Source: an uncultured Bacteroidales bacterium
GTDB taxonomy: Bacteria; Bacteroidota; Bacteroidia; Bacteroidales; P3
NCBI GenBank assembly: GCA_947177845.1
Contig: CAMWVZ010000081.1
Coordinates: forward strand, 1-5,149
DNA: 5,149 nt
Direction of reading: 5' to 3'
The notes below the pieces were generated by a model that was given only the letters and a program-made list of their open reading frames with translations, had not been told where the DNA came from and did not search any database. This document shows, piece by piece, positions 1 through 5,149 of this stretch. The translations under genes were made by a program, and so were the position numbers. Within the stretch, counting starts at the first letter, position 1. The number at the start of each line of letters is the position of its first letter.

Positions 1-446
1 AGGCGTACCATGATGTCGTAGCCGGCCAACTGCGCGCCCACCATATAGTCGCATTCCATGCCCTCTTTCTTCAATACATGAAGAATCATGGCCGTAACCG
101 TGGTCTTTCCGTGGCTTCCGCCTATCACCACGCGCTTCTTATCCTTGCTTTGTTCGTAGAGGTATTCGGGATAGGAATAAATCTTGAGGCCGAGTTCCTT
201 GGCGCGCAAGAGTTCGGGATTGTCCTCGCGGGCGTGCATACCGAGAATCACGGCATCCAAATCCGGGGTAATCTTTTCGGGATGCCAGCCTTCGTCGGCG
301 GGCAGGAGGTTGTAGCGGGCCAAACGCGAACGGGCGGGTTCGAAAATCTCGTCGTCCGAACCGCTCACTTCATATCCTTTCAAATGCAACGCCATGGCAA
401 GATTGTGCATCGCGCTGCCTCCAACGGCCACAAAATGTACTTTCAT
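1..446 (-). CDS. mpl: Mur ligase family protein, probable UDP-N-acetylmuramate:L-Ala-gamma-D-Glu-meso-Dap ligase (Mpl), 3' end missing
   Basis: The first 148 codons are present; the gene runs off the left edge. Mpl is a cytoplasmic ATP-dependent ligase that joins recycled murein tripeptide to UDP-MurNAc, bypassing MurC, MurD and MurE. The protein begins MKVHFVAVGGSAMHNLAMAL, a Rossmann-type N-terminal Mur domain with the glycine-rich loop at residues 9-13 and GSDD at 29-32. The ATP-binding domain follows, with the P-loop GGSHGKTT at 109-116 and Lys114 as the phosphate-binding lysine. The start is set by the ATG at 446, which lies directly before the Rossmann strand and 7 bases after an AAAGGAA ribosome-binding site. 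It lies 44 bases after the transketolase C gene with no visible terminator between, so it is probably the fourth gene of that operon. The wording of the N-terminus resembles the Bacteroides Mpl group as I remember it. MurC is the alternative, and the missing C-terminal domain would decide. Confidence 0.85.
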   Translation of the reverse strand, partial: MKVHFVAVGGSAMHNLAMALHLKGYEVSGSDDEIFEPARSRLARYNLLPADEGWHPEKITPDLDAVILGMHAREDNPELLRAKELGLKIYSYPEYLYEQSKDKKRVVIGGSHGKTTVTAMILHVLKKEGMECDYMVGAQLAGYDIMVR

Positions 447-453
447 CGCTCTG

Positions 454-460
454 TTCCTTT
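454..460 (-). promoter_or_regulatory. Ribosome-binding site of mpl
   Basis: AAAGGAA on the minus strand, 7 bases before the ATG at 446. It is a good Shine-Dalgarno match, which many Bacteroidota genes lack, and it supports the chosen start. Confidence 0.5.
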
Positions 461-472
461 ACTTCTTACTTC
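459..472. repeat. Perfect tandem 7-base direct repeat in the gap before mpl
   Basis: TTACTTC occurs twice head to tail (459-465 and 466-472). On the transcribed strand it reads GAAGTAAGAAGTAA and overlaps the upstream edge of the mpl ribosome-binding site. It may be chance. It could also be a slippage-prone spot that changes the spacing of the leader. Confidence 0.6.
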
Positions 473-490
473 GGATAAAATTCCCGTATT

Positions 491-1444
491 CTACAATCTT
501 CCCCGCAACGTCATCACGCGATTCACGATGCCTTCCACATTGAGGCCGTAGAAATCGAGCAGCTCCTGCGGCTGACCGCTTTGGCCGAACTGGTCGTTCA
601 CTCCCAGCATTTCCATAGGCGCCGGATATTTGTGAACCAAGAGCTGTGCCACGGCATCGCCCAAACCACCGTTAACCTGATGTTCCTCGCAGGTGAGGAT
701 GCAACCGGTTTTCCGCACCGAACGCAACACGCATTCTTCGTCCAAAGGTTTCAGCGTAGCCATATTGATAACCTCGGCATGCACGCCTTTTTCATCGAGC
801 ACCGAAGCGGCTTCCAGAACGGGCCACACCAAATGCCCCATGGTAATGAGCGTTACATCGTTTCCTTCGCGCAACACATAGCCCTTTCCGATTTCAAACT
901 TTTGGTCGGCGGGCGTGAAATTAGGCACGGTGGGGCGTCCGCAACGCAGATAGACGGGGCCTTCGTGCTTGGCCACGGCCACCACCGCCTGCACGGCCTG
1001 ATTGTAGTCGCAGGGGTGCACCACCGTCATGCCGGGCATCATGCGCATCATGCCGAGGTCTTCCAACGCTTGGTGGGTGGCGCCGTCCTCACCCACGGTA
1101 AGACCGGCGTGAGGCGCGTAAATCTTGACGTTGGCGCCTGTGTAGGCCACCGACTGACGGATTTGGTCGTAGACGCGGCCGGTGGAAAATTCGGCGAAAG
1201 TGCCGGTGAAAGGTATCTTGCCCGCCACCGCCATGCCTGCGGCGATACTGATCATATTGGCTTCGGCGATGCCCACTTGGAAGAAACGTTCGGGATAGGC
1301 CTTGGCGAAAGCGTCCATCTTGACCGAACCGGTGAGGTCTGCGCAAAGAGCCACCACCTGCGGAAGTTCCTGCGCGGCAAGCATCAGGCCGGCTCCGAAT
1401 CCGGAGCGTGTGTCTTTTTTCTCTGTGTAGGAATAAGGATTCAT
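491..1444 (-). CDS. Transketolase, C-terminal subunit (split transketolase)
   Basis: This 317-residue protein corresponds to the pyrimidine-binding domain (about residues 10-175) and the C-terminal domain (about 185-310) of transketolase. A full-length enzyme is about 650-670 residues. Visible signatures are ADLTGS (35-40), the catalytic glutamate that activates ThDP in GIAEANM (Glu61), and the substrate-phosphate motif VGEDGATHQALED (117-129) with His124. It must pair with the N-terminal subunit, encoded upstream in the same cluster, to form the ThDP site at the subunit interface. The complex transfers two-carbon ketol units between sugar phosphates in the cytoplasm. The ATG at 1444 lies 13 bases after the VWA stop codon and no closer start is visible. 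1-Deoxyxylulose-5-phosphate synthase is a relative but is a single chain. A specialised two-subunit transketolase, such as the apulose-4-phosphate type, cannot be excluded from sequence alone. Confidence 0.93.
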   Translation of the reverse strand: MNPYSYTEKKDTRSGFGAGLMLAAQELPQVVALCADLTGSVKMDAFAKAYPERFFQVGIAEANMISIAAGMAVAGKIPFTGTFAEFSTGRVYDQIRQSVAYTGANVKIYAPHAGLTVGEDGATHQALEDLGMMRMMPGMTVVHPCDYNQAVQAVVAVAKHEGPVYLRCGRPTVPNFTPADQKFEIGKGYVLREGNDVTLITMGHLVWPVLEAASVLDEKGVHAEVINMATLKPLDEECVLRSVRKTGCILTCEEHQVNGGLGDAVAQLLVHKYPAPMEMLGVNDQFGQSGQPQELLDFYGLNVEGIVNRVMTLRGRL

Positions 1445-1457
1445 CTGTCTTGTTTTT

Positions 1458-2867
1458 TTACAAATTCACGCTTACCGAGCCTCCGGGCGTAAGCACAAAA
1501 GTTTTCTCGCGGGTGGCGGAGGTACGCAGGTTGTATTTGGAACGGTTCACGGCGCGGTACGTGCCGGGGCGTAGATAGAGCGTCTCTGTCTTCTTCTTGT
1601 TGTCGAAGGAATAAACCAACTCCTGACGGCCGTCTTCGTGCAGCATATACAGACTTCCGTAGCCCTCCACGCCGCGGTTGAACGCCAAAATGCCCAACAT
1701 CGGCAATTCCACGGTGGTGGTCTTGTCGGCATCTATCTTCACGCCTTTCAGCTTTACCGGCGGAACGGTGAGGATATCCACATCGTAGGTGCCCGCCAAG
1801 TAGCGAGCCTGCGTGTTGACATACTGCACGTTCACAATATCCGTGGATGCGGGTTGACGCACCACGCAGGGAATGGAGCCCGCCACCGAAGCGCGGGAAC
1901 CTTTCATCGACACCGCCAGATTGCCTTGCACGGCTTTCATGGCTATGAGGTTGTGCCGCCCCGTGTGGACGGCTATCGAATCCATACGCAGCGGGGGAAA
2001 TGTATTCACCTGCAAATCGTAGACGTGAAGCGGGTCGAGCGTGAGGGTGTCGGGACGGCCGTAGTAGTCTAACGTATGCACGTAGTTGTAGAGCACATCG
2101 CCCGAAACATGGTCGTAGAAAGTCATGTTGAGATTGCTCACGGTGGGCAGTCCGTCCGCGTCCAAGAGGTTCACCTGCGCCGTGGTGGAGTTGAGCGCCT
2201 GCGAAATCACAATCTCGAACGCCCGCACGAAATCTTCTTCGTTCGAAGCGTCGAAATATTCGCCCACGCAATAGAAATCGTGCGAGAAATCCTTGCCGAT
2301 TCCGATGATGAACGGCTTGAGGGCGATGCCTTGTTTTTGCAGGTAGCGGGAGGCTTCACAAGGGTCGCCTCCGCATTCTTCTATGCCGTCGGTAACGAGG
2401 ATAATGAGGTTCCGGCAGTTATCGCAGGGAGGGAAATCCTTGGCCGCCTCGGTAAGCGAATACGCGATAGGCGTGGCGCCTTTCGGCACCAAGCTTTTGA
2501 TGACATGGCTTATCCGCTTGCCGTTATTCGGAGCGAAAGGCACCTCCAGCTTGCTGTCGTTGCAGTCCAAGGGAGGGTAATGGCTCTGGTGTCCGTAGAC
2601 ACGCAAGGCCAACTGCACGTTATCCACCATGCTCAGGGAGTCTACGATTTCCGCTATCAGCCTCTTGGATATCGTCATTTTGGAAGCGCTCTGCCAACGG
2701 GCGTTCATCGAGTTGGAGGCATCGTAAATCAACAGAATGCGATTGAGGGGTTTGTTCGATACGCTTTCCTGCGCCTGCACGGAACGGCAGGACAAGCCGC
2801 CCCATACCGCCGCCAAAACCAGCAGTATCCGCATCCCTATTTTCATATCTTTTATAGCGCCGTTCAT
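1458..2867 (-). CDS. Exported VWA-domain protein with repeated beta-rich C-terminal half
   Basis: This is a 469-residue protein of unknown precise function. An N-terminal signal peptide ends with VQA before Gln33, a type I signal peptidase site often followed by Gln in Bacteroidota; the hydrophobic core is about residues 14-26. The VWA domain spans about residues 43-225 and has a complete metal-ion-dependent adhesion site: DASNS (Asp49, Ser51, Ser53), Thr132 in GATP and Asp160 in LVTDG. It therefore probably binds a divalent cation and a protein partner outside the cytoplasm. Six cysteines lie in this domain (102, 148, 151, 165, 170, 200) and could form disulfides. Residues 230-469 look all-beta and contain three related units spaced 78 and 76 residues apart around Tyr283, Tyr361 and Tyr437. 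The gene starts 3 bases after the transketolase N stop, in the same frame, and ends 13 bases before the transketolase C start. Met8 (2846) or Met12 (2834) are possible alternative starts that give a more typical signal peptide. It resembles VWA proteins I recall from Bacteroidota, sometimes loosely annotated as chloride-channel-like. Confidence 0.88.
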   Translation of the reverse strand: MNGAIKDMKIGMRILLVLAAVWGGLSCRSVQAQESVSNKPLNRILLIYDASNSMNARWQSASKMTISKRLIAEIVDSLSMVDNVQLALRVYGHQSHYPPLDCNDSKLEVPFAPNNGKRISHVIKSLVPKGATPIAYSLTEAAKDFPPCDNCRNLIILVTDGIEECGGDPCEASRYLQKQGIALKPFIIGIGKDFSHDFYCVGEYFDASNEEDFVRAFEIVISQALNSTTAQVNLLDADGLPTVSNLNMTFYDHVSGDVLYNYVHTLDYYGRPDTLTLDPLHVYDLQVNTFPPLRMDSIAVHTGRHNLIAMKAVQGNLAVSMKGSRASVAGSIPCVVRQPASTDIVNVQYVNTQARYLAGTYDVDILTVPPVKLKGVKIDADKTTTVELPMLGILAFNRGVEGYGSLYMLHEDGRQELVYSFDNKKKTETLYLRPGTYRAVNRSKYNLRTSATREKTFVLTPGGSVSVNL

Positions 2868-2870
2868 CGC

Positions 2871-3719
2871 TTAATAATCTCCATATTGCGTGGTGGGAAG
2901 TTGCGCGAGCGCCGAGGCGGCCTGTTCGTCGTTGGGTGCCGAACCATGCCATTTGGCCAGATTCGTCATGAAGTCCACCCCATGTCCCATTTCGGTGCGC
3001 ATCACAATCATCACGGGCTTGCCCTTTCCCGTGCGTGCCTTGGCTTGCGAAAGAGTTTCCTTCACCGCTTCGATATCGTTGCCGTTCATCTCAAGCACAT
3101 CCCAGCCGAATGCCTCGAATTTGGCGCGAAGATTGCCCAAATCCATTACATTCTGCGTATTTCCGTCTATCTGAATGCCGTTGTGGTCCACCACGCTAAT
3201 CAGGTTGTCCACTTTCTTGGAACCGGCGAACATGGCGGCTTCCCAAATCTGCCCTTCGTCCAATTCACCGTCGCCATGCAGACTGTATACAAGATGCTTG
3301 TCACCGTCCATTTTCTTGGCCAACGCCATGCCGATAGCGTTCGACATCCCCTGCCCCAACGAGCCCGAGGCCACGCGGATGCCGGGAAGGTGGTGCGACA
3401 AACTGGGGTGTCCCTGCAGGCGGCTTCCCAACTTGCGCAAGGTGCCTAATTCCTGCACGGGGAAATAGCCGGTCCGCGCCAAGACACTGTACCATACCGG
3501 AGCGATATGGCCGTTGGAGAGGAAAAACACATCCTCCCCCTTTCCGTCTTGACGGAACGTCTTGGGATTATGCTCCAATACATTGAAATATAACACCGTC
3601 ATAAAGTCGGCACACCCCAACGAACCGCCGGGATGCCCCGACTTCGAGGTGTGTATCATACGGATAATGTCGCGCCGCACCTGCGTCGCCATGGCCTTGA
3701 GCTGCTCTGTATCCAACAT
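2871..3719 (-). CDS. Transketolase, N-terminal subunit (split transketolase)
   Basis: This 282-residue protein is the pyrophosphate-binding half of transketolase. Conserved features are SGHPGGSLG (27-35, His29), SNGH (68-71, His71), GHP (103-105, His104), and the ThDP/metal motif that starts GDG (149-151) and ends DHN (178-180). His258 in the KWHG segment matches the histidine near the end of this domain in yeast transketolase. Together with the C-terminal subunit (491-1444) it would form the cytoplasmic enzyme that links pentose phosphates to fructose-6-phosphate and glyceraldehyde-3-phosphate. It is the first gene of the minus-strand cluster and has a promoter match directly upstream. The start at 3719 leaves the usual short helix before the first catalytic histidine; Met10 is less likely. 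The chain ends naturally after the first domain, so this is a true split subunit and not a frameshifted full-length gene: an intact VWA gene, not transketolase sequence, follows the stop. Confidence 0.94.
   Translation of the reverse strand: MLDTEQLKAMATQVRRDIIRMIHTSKSGHPGGSLGCADFMTVLYFNVLEHNPKTFRQDGKGEDVFFLSNGHIAPVWYSVLARTGYFPVQELGTLRKLGSRLQGHPSLSHHLPGIRVASGSLGQGMSNAIGMALAKKMDGDKHLVYSLHGDGELDEGQIWEAAMFAGSKKVDNLISVVDHNGIQIDGNTQNVMDLGNLRAKFEAFGWDVLEMNGNDIEAVKETLSQAKARTGKGKPVMIVMRTEMGHGVDFMTNLAKWHGSAPNDEQAASALAQLPTTQYGDY
2879..2882 (-). promoter_or_regulatory. Possible ribosome-binding site of the VWA gene, inside the end of transketolase N
   Basis: GGAG on the minus strand lies 11 bases before the ATG at 2867, within the last codons of the upstream gene. 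It weakly favours the 2867 start over Met8 at 2846, which has no such site. Reinitiation after the nearby stop codon would also favour 2867. Confidence 0.35.
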
Positions 3720-3737
3720 ATTCTTTGTTTTCTGTCT

Positions 3738-3775
3738 TCCTCCACAAAATTAACAAACATGCCGCAAAGAAGCAA
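3738..3775 (-). promoter_or_regulatory. Probable promoter of the transketolase-VWA-mpl cluster
   Basis: On the minus strand TAATTTTG (3745-3752) matches the Bacteroidota -7 consensus TAnnTTTG exactly. A TTG (3773-3775) lies 20 bases upstream, a reasonable -33 half-match. Transcription would begin around 3738-3741, giving a leader of about 20 bases. A GGAGGA (3738-3743) lies at the expected start point, too far from the ATG to be a normal ribosome-binding site. Confidence 0.6.
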
Positions 3776-3793
3776 CCCGAAAGGGAAGAGATA

Positions 3794-3808
3794 GCCGCAA
3801 TGCACGGC
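3794..3808. promoter_or_regulatory. Possible operator: short inverted repeat upstream of the cstA -7 box
   Basis: GCCG (3794-3797) and CGGC (3805-3808) form an inverted repeat with a 7-base spacer, located where the -33 element of the cstA promoter should be. There is no good TTTG at that place, so an activator-dependent promoter is conceivable. GCCGCAA also occurs at 3761-3767, 33 bases before its second copy at 3794-3800. The arms are only four bases, so chance is a real possibility. Confidence 0.25.
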
Positions 3809-3815
3809 GATTTTG

Positions 3816-3823
3816 TACTTTTG
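3816..3823 (+). promoter_or_regulatory. Probable -7 promoter element of cstA
   Basis: TACTTTTG matches the Bacteroidota -7 consensus TAnnTTTG exactly. No TTTG is present about 19 bases upstream, so the -33 element is weak or absent. The implied transcription start is around 3827-3831, leaving only about 8-12 bases before the cstA start codon. Confidence 0.6.
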
Positions 3824-3838
3824 TGAAAAATTGCGCGT

Positions 3839-5149
3839 ATGATCAGCTTTTTTGTGGCTTTGGGATTATTGGTGGCGGGCTATTTCGTGTATGGGAAATT
3901 GGCGGAAAAGGTGTTCGGACCCGACCCGAACCGCCCCACTCCGGCGGTGGAACACCCCGACGGCGTGGATTTCGTGCGCCTGCCTGCTTGGAAGATGTTT
4001 ATGATTCAATTCCTCGACATCGCGGGGCTGGGGCCCATCTTCGGCACGATTTTAGGTGCCATGTACGGCACGGGCTGCTTTATCTGGATTGTGGTGGGAT
4101 GTATCTTCGGCGGCGCGGTGCACGACTATATGGCGGGGATGCTGTCCTTGCGCAACGACGGCAGGAATATGCCCGAAATCACGGGGAAATACATGGGCAA
4201 CGGCATGAAATATTTCAGCCGTGTCATCTGTATCGTATTGATGATTATGTGCGGTACGGTGTTCGTTACCGGTTCGGCGGGACTGTTGAGCAAACTCACG
4301 CCCGACCGTCTCGACATCACCTTCTGGAGCGCGGTGATTTTCGGTTATTTCCTCTTGGCGACCCTGCTTCCCATCGACAAACTCATCGGCAAGATTTATC
4401 CTCTTTTCGGCGCCTGTCTGCTTTTTATGGCGGTGGGGATTATGGGAGGATTGATTTATCACGCCTGCTTCGCCGCCCCCGGTTCCATGCCCGAATTCTG
4501 GGAAGGCCTGCACAGCCTGCAACCTTTGGCGGGAGGAAGTGCGAAACCGATTTTCCCGATGATGTTCATCTCGATTGCCTGCGGGGCGGTGTCGGGCTTT
4601 CACGCAACTCAAGCGCCCTTAATGGCGCGTTGTTTCGGCAACGAAAGACAAGGACGCCCCATTTTCTACGGAGCCATGATTACCGAAGGTGTCGTGGGTT
4701 TGATTTGGGCGGCGGCCGCCACCTACGTTTTCCATAATCCCGACCTGATGCAACATATCGGCCTCACCTATCCCGATGTGGAAAGTGCGGGCGGGCCTCT
4801 TGTGGTGAACGGTCTGTCGCGGGCATGGTTGGGAACCTTCGGCGCAGTTCTGGCCATCATCGGCGTGGTGGCCTGCCCCATTACCAGCGGAGATACGGCC
4901 ATGCGGGCGGCGCGGCTCATGGTGGCCGAAATGTTCCGCTTCGAACAGAAGAAACTCCGTCACCGTCTGCTCCTTGCCGTGCCTATCTTCGCCGTCTCAC
5001 TCCTGTTGCTCACGGTCTTCAAGAATCAATTCGGCGTGCTGTGGCGCTATTTCGCCTTCATCAACCAACTGTTGGCCATGTGCACCCTTTGGTTGCTCAC
5101 GGTCTATCTGTTCCGCACCCGCAAAGGGATGGGCTATGTGATGACGCTG
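3839..5149 (+). CDS. cstA: Carbon starvation protein CstA family transporter, 3' end missing
   Basis: There are 437 open codons to the right edge. From memory the short CstA type in Bacteroidota is about 475-480 residues, so perhaps 40 residues are missing; E. coli CstA is about 700. CstA proteins are inner-membrane transporters linked to pyruvate or peptide uptake during carbon limitation. The protein is strongly hydrophobic. By eye, membrane segments lie near residues 2-18, 57-77, 80-102, 126-150, 162-178, 186-207, 238-254, 278-298, 330-348, 377-394 and 405-425. Family motifs are GLGPIFG (63-69), GAVHDYMAGMLSLR (92-105), SGFHATQ (252-258), YGAMITEG (277-284), TSGDTA (349-354) and WRYFAFINQ (402-410). 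The start fits homologues that begin MISF or MITF and is preceded by no Shine-Dalgarno sequence. The gene is divergent from the transketolase cluster and shares its 119-base control region. Family assignment is firm; substrate is not. Confidence 0.93.
   Translation, partial: MISFFVALGLLVAGYFVYGKLAEKVFGPDPNRPTPAVEHPDGVDFVRLPAWKMFMIQFLDIAGLGPIFGTILGAMYGTGCFIWIVVGCIFGGAVHDYMAGMLSLRNDGRNMPEITGKYMGNGMKYFSRVICIVLMIMCGTVFVTGSAGLLSKLTPDRLDITFWSAVIFGYFLLATLLPIDKLIGKIYPLFGACLLFMAVGIMGGLIYHACFAAPGSMPEFWEGLHSLQPLAGGSAKPIFPMMFISIACGAVSGFHATQAPLMARCFGNERQGRPIFYGAMITEGVVGLIWAAAATYVFHNPDLMQHIGLTYPDVESAGGPLVVNGLSRAWLGTFGAVLAIIGVVACPITSGDTAMRAARLMVAEMFRFEQKKLRHRLLLAVPIFAVSLLLLTVFKNQFGVLWRYFAFINQLLAMCTLWLLTVYLFRTRKGMGYVMTL

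Noticed and set aside
78..551. Plus-strand open frame of 157 codons opposite mpl
   Set aside because: It lies antisense to the Mur ligase reading frame, which has the P-loop and Rossmann motifs.
581..1492. Plus-strand open frame of 303 codons antisense to transketolase C
   Set aside because: The minus strand encodes a complete transketolase half with catalytic motifs; the antisense translation is His/Gly-rich and unrecognisable.
1441..2271. Minus-strand open frame of 276 codons overlapping the VWA gene
   Set aside because: Arg-rich, low-complexity translation in a shifted frame; the VWA frame has a signal peptide and an intact metal site.
2787..2789. Possible lipoprotein cysteine (Cys27 of the VWA protein, in GGLSC)
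   Set aside because: Position -3 is Gly and not Leu, a poor lipobox; the VQA cleavage site five residues later is a better explanation, so type I secretion signal is preferred.
2076..3449. Long plus-strand open frame of 457 codons antisense to the VWA gene and transketolase N
   Set aside because: It spans the junction of two well-supported genes on the other strand, its translation shows no recognisable domain and is rich in His, Arg and Val as expected of an antisense shadow, and both minus-strand genes carry complete family motifs.
491..3719. Transketolase pair as a broken full-length gene or a pseudogene
   Set aside because: Each half starts and ends at natural domain boundaries with all catalytic residues, and an intact gene lies between them, so this is a genuine split enzyme.
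3823..4737. Plus-strand open frame of 304 codons overlapping cstA
   Set aside because: It is an out-of-frame reading of cstA; the frame starting at 3839 encodes the conserved CstA motifs through to the right edge.
1..5149. CRISPR array, tRNA, rRNA, insertion sequence, phage or defence genes
   Set aside because: I looked for regularly spaced repeats, cloverleaf-like segments, transposase or integrase motifs and terminal inverted repeats and saw none; coding density is nearly complete.

Overview
The window looks like chromosomal DNA from a member of the Bacteroidota, most likely order Bacteroidales. The evidence is two matches to the Bacteroidota sigma-ABfr -7 element (TAnnTTTG), a short-type CstA, a Bacteroides-like Mpl N-terminus, and a secreted VWA protein of a type I recall from this phylum. 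By eye the base composition is moderately GC-rich, roughly mid-50s percent. That would fit a higher-GC group such as Rikenellaceae or Barnesiellaceae better than Bacteroides itself, but the family-level guess is only inference.

Layout. Positions 1-3719 are read on the minus strand as one compact cluster, in transcription order: transketolase N-terminal subunit (2871-3719), secreted VWA-domain protein (1458-2867), transketolase C-terminal subunit (491-1444), and the start of a Mur-ligase-family gene, probably mpl (1-446, running off the left edge). The gaps between these genes are 3, 13 and 44 bases, so they are probably co-transcribed. A 119-base divergent intergenic region (3720-3838) carries a promoter for each direction and a possible operator. 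From 3839 to the right edge a carbon-starvation-type transporter gene (cstA) is read on the plus strand and is cut off by the window.

How the genes fit together. The two transketolase halves should assemble into one ThDP-dependent enzyme of the non-oxidative pentose phosphate pathway. All the key ThDP and substrate residues I looked for are present across the two chains. Mpl salvages the murein tripeptide during cell-wall recycling, and CstA-family proteins import pyruvate or peptides. The cluster is therefore mostly central-carbon and envelope housekeeping. The odd gene is the VWA protein. It is predicted to be exported, has an intact metal-ion-dependent adhesion site, six cysteines in the VWA domain and a repeated beta-rich C-terminal half, and it sits exactly between two genes whose products are cytoplasmic partners. 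I see no CRISPR array, tRNA, rRNA, insertion sequence, phage gene or defence system. Nothing here is clearly an undescribed system; the interleaved VWA gene is the point most worth following up.
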